A DNA stretch of 5,500 nucleotides from Thermococcales archaeon 44_46 (GTDB lineage: Archaea > Methanobacteriota_B > Thermococci > Thermococcales > Thermococcaceae): the NCBI GenBank assembly GCA_001507935.1, contig LGET01000112.1:1-5500 (forward strand), written 5' to 3'. A model generated the notes under the pieces. It worked only from the letters and a program-made list of their open reading frames with translations, was not told the DNA's origin and did no database searches. This document shows positions 4,701 to 5,500 of the stretch, piece after piece. Position 1 is the stretch's first letter. Each line of letters opens with the position of its first letter. The position numbers were made by a program, and so were the translations under genes.

Positions 4701-5006
4701 TCAAGGCCCTTGAAGTTTCTCCTTTATTGTCGAAAGCCTCCTAATCTTTGATTTGACTGCAAGTTTGTTGTGGTCTACAACTATGAATTCTCCGATGCTC
4801 TTAACGGCGTTCATAGGTATAAGGAGAAGACCCTCGTGATCGGTAACAAACTCACTAGTGTCTAAATCTTCATCTGGCTCGGCAACAATTACCAGAATTT
4901 CTCCAGTTTCCTCGTCGAAGCTCAAATCATAAAGCCATCCAAGTCTTATTCCAGTGTCAGTTATAATCTCCATATCCCTAAGCTTTGATGCCTTAATTTT
5001 CACCAT
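4701..5006 (-). CDS. PRC-barrel domain protein
   Basis: A 101-aa soluble protein made almost entirely of one PRC-barrel domain, the small beta-barrel fold shared by the photosynthetic reaction-centre H subunit, RimM C-terminus and many stand-alone archaeal proteins. Diagnostic features are the N-terminal KASKLRDMEIITDTG, the GWLYDLSFDEETGEI strand-turn-strand (about 23-37), a negatively charged turn (EPDEDLDTSEF, 43-53) and LLIPMNAVKSIGEFIVVD (61-78), where the IP-x-x-x-V element is typical. The basic C-terminal segment (82-97) could contact nucleic acid or a partner. Such stand-alone archaeal PRC-barrel proteins generally lack an assigned role, so RNA-processing or protein-adaptor functions are only possibilities. 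ATG 5006 is preceded by GGAGGGAG, and a promoter is visible at 5053-5060. It is encoded downstream of, and on the same strand as, the Cdc48-type gene, separated by 74 nt. Confidence 0.85.
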   Translation of the reverse strand: MVKIKASKLRDMEIITDTGIRLGWLYDLSFDEETGEILVIVAEPDEDLDTSEFVTDHEGLLLIPMNAVKSIGEFIVVDHNKLAVKSKIRRLSTIKEKLQGP

Positions 5007-5052
5007 CTTAGTCTCCCTCCACTTTTTGCCTAGATAAAAAATGGCGTTTTTT

Positions 5053-5060
5053 CTATAAAA
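5053..5060 (-). promoter_or_regulatory. Probable promoter of the PRC-barrel gene
   Basis: In the 74-nt gap the minus strand reads GAAAAGA-TTTTATAG, a purine-rich BRE-like stretch followed by a TATA-like box at 5053-5060. Initiation about 25 nt downstream (near 5031) would leave a leader of about 25 nt containing the GGAGGGAG ribosome site. The T-run at about 5068-5074 just before it could also serve as a weak terminator for the upstream AAA gene. Confidence 0.5.
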
Positions 5061-5080
5061 TCTTTTCTAAAAATGAAAGG

Positions 5081-5500
5081 TCAAAGGGTGAAGTAGTCAA
5101 CCTCTTTACGTTCTCCTCCTCCAGTAGCTTTCCTGCTCTCCTCAAATTGCTTGTAATAATCAAGCATATACCTTGTTATACTTGGCCTGACCTTCTTCAT
5201 TGCCTCTTCAAAATCCCTCTTTGAAACGCGGAGTTTTTCGAGGAACTCCTCTGCCTGCTCTTCTATGAGCTCCTTCGGGGTTATAGAAACGGCCCTTCTA
5301 AGGGCAATTAGGGCTGCTTCTCTAACAAGTGCAGCCAAATCTGCACCGCTGTAGCCTTCGGTTTTCTTTGCAAGCTCTTCTAAGCTAACATCCCTTGCAA
5401 GAGGTACCCTCCTCGTGTGAACCTTAAGAATCTCAAGCCTTGCCTTTTCGTCAGGTGCTGGAACGAGGATAAGCCTGTCGAACCTTCCCGGCCTAAGCAA
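5081..5500 (-). CDS. Cdc48/VCP-type AAA ATPase, C-terminal fragment
   Basis: The last 139 codons of a gene whose 5' part lies beyond the window; the first visible codon (TTG) is internal. It matches the end of the second AAA domain of Cdc48/p97/VAT-type unfoldases. LRPGRFDRL carries the two arginines (visible residues 3 and 6) that correspond to the D2 arginine fingers. The [12 protein letters not shown] strand follows, then the helical lid with [21 protein letters not shown] (from 49), and the final helices with [13 protein letters not shown] and YYKQFEE. These hexamers use ATP to unfold or extract proteins, in archaea probably for the 20S proteasome. The short charged tail ends VDYFTL, which is not a strict hydrophobic-Tyr-X ending. 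The Walker motifs are outside the window, so catalytic integrity cannot be judged. Other two-domain AAA proteins are possible but less likely, given the close D2-like sequence. Confidence 0.88.
   Translation of the reverse strand: MLRPGRFDRLILVPAPDEKARLEILKVHTRRVPLARDVSLEELAKKTEGYSGADLAALVREAALIALRRAVSITPKELIEEQAEEFLEKLRVSKRDFEEAMKKVRPSITRYMLDYYKQFEESRKATGGGERKEVDYFTL

Overview
The window looks like a stretch of a hyperthermophilic euryarchaeal chromosome, most likely from the Thermococcales (Thermococcus/Pyrococcus/Palaeococcus). This rests on the archaeal-type gene content (PRC-barrel protein, Cdc48-type AAA ATPase, PiT permease), TATA-box promoters, strong Shine-Dalgarno sites of the GGAGGTGAT type, Lys/Glu/Ile-rich proteins and very tight packing with start/stop overlaps. 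The species cannot be named from this sequence alone.

Layout. (1) 30-992, plus strand: a PiT-family phosphate permease with a visible internal duplication. It converges, with an 8-nt gap, on (2) a six-gene minus-strand operon spanning 4259 down to 1001. In transcription order the operon encodes a small DUF2178-like membrane protein, a second shorter paralogue of it, an XRE-type HTH regulator, a 119-aa membrane protein of unknown function, an ABC ATPase and an ABC-2 (NatB-like) permease. Successive genes abut (TGA/ATG), lie 2 nt apart, or overlap by 14, 4 and 4 nt, so they are almost certainly co-transcribed and translationally coupled. (3) 4304-4700 lacks an intact gene. It holds the operon's TATA box and a small two-helix membrane-protein gene, split into two frames by a roughly 74-bp, almost entirely palindromic, MITE-like insertion. 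(4) 4701-5006, minus strand: a PRC-barrel protein with its own probable promoter. (5) 5081-5500, minus strand: the C-terminal end of a Cdc48/VCP-type AAA ATPase that runs off the window.

The two most notable signals are regulatory and mobile. Between the operon's TATA box and its first gene lies a perfect tandem duplication of a 16-bp element, GTAAAGTTTCCTTTAC, and each copy is itself an inverted repeat. This is a strong candidate operator for the XRE regulator encoded in the same operon. The working model is an autoregulated membrane module: the HTH protein senses something, represses from the double operator, and controls an ABC-2 exporter plus three small accessory membrane proteins. The substrate is unknown; ion, lipid, drug or peptide export/immunity are all possible. 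The second signal is the palindromic insertion in the small membrane gene. Removing 74 bp (or 77 bp with a possible AAA duplication) joins the two halves into one frame of about 72-73 residues.
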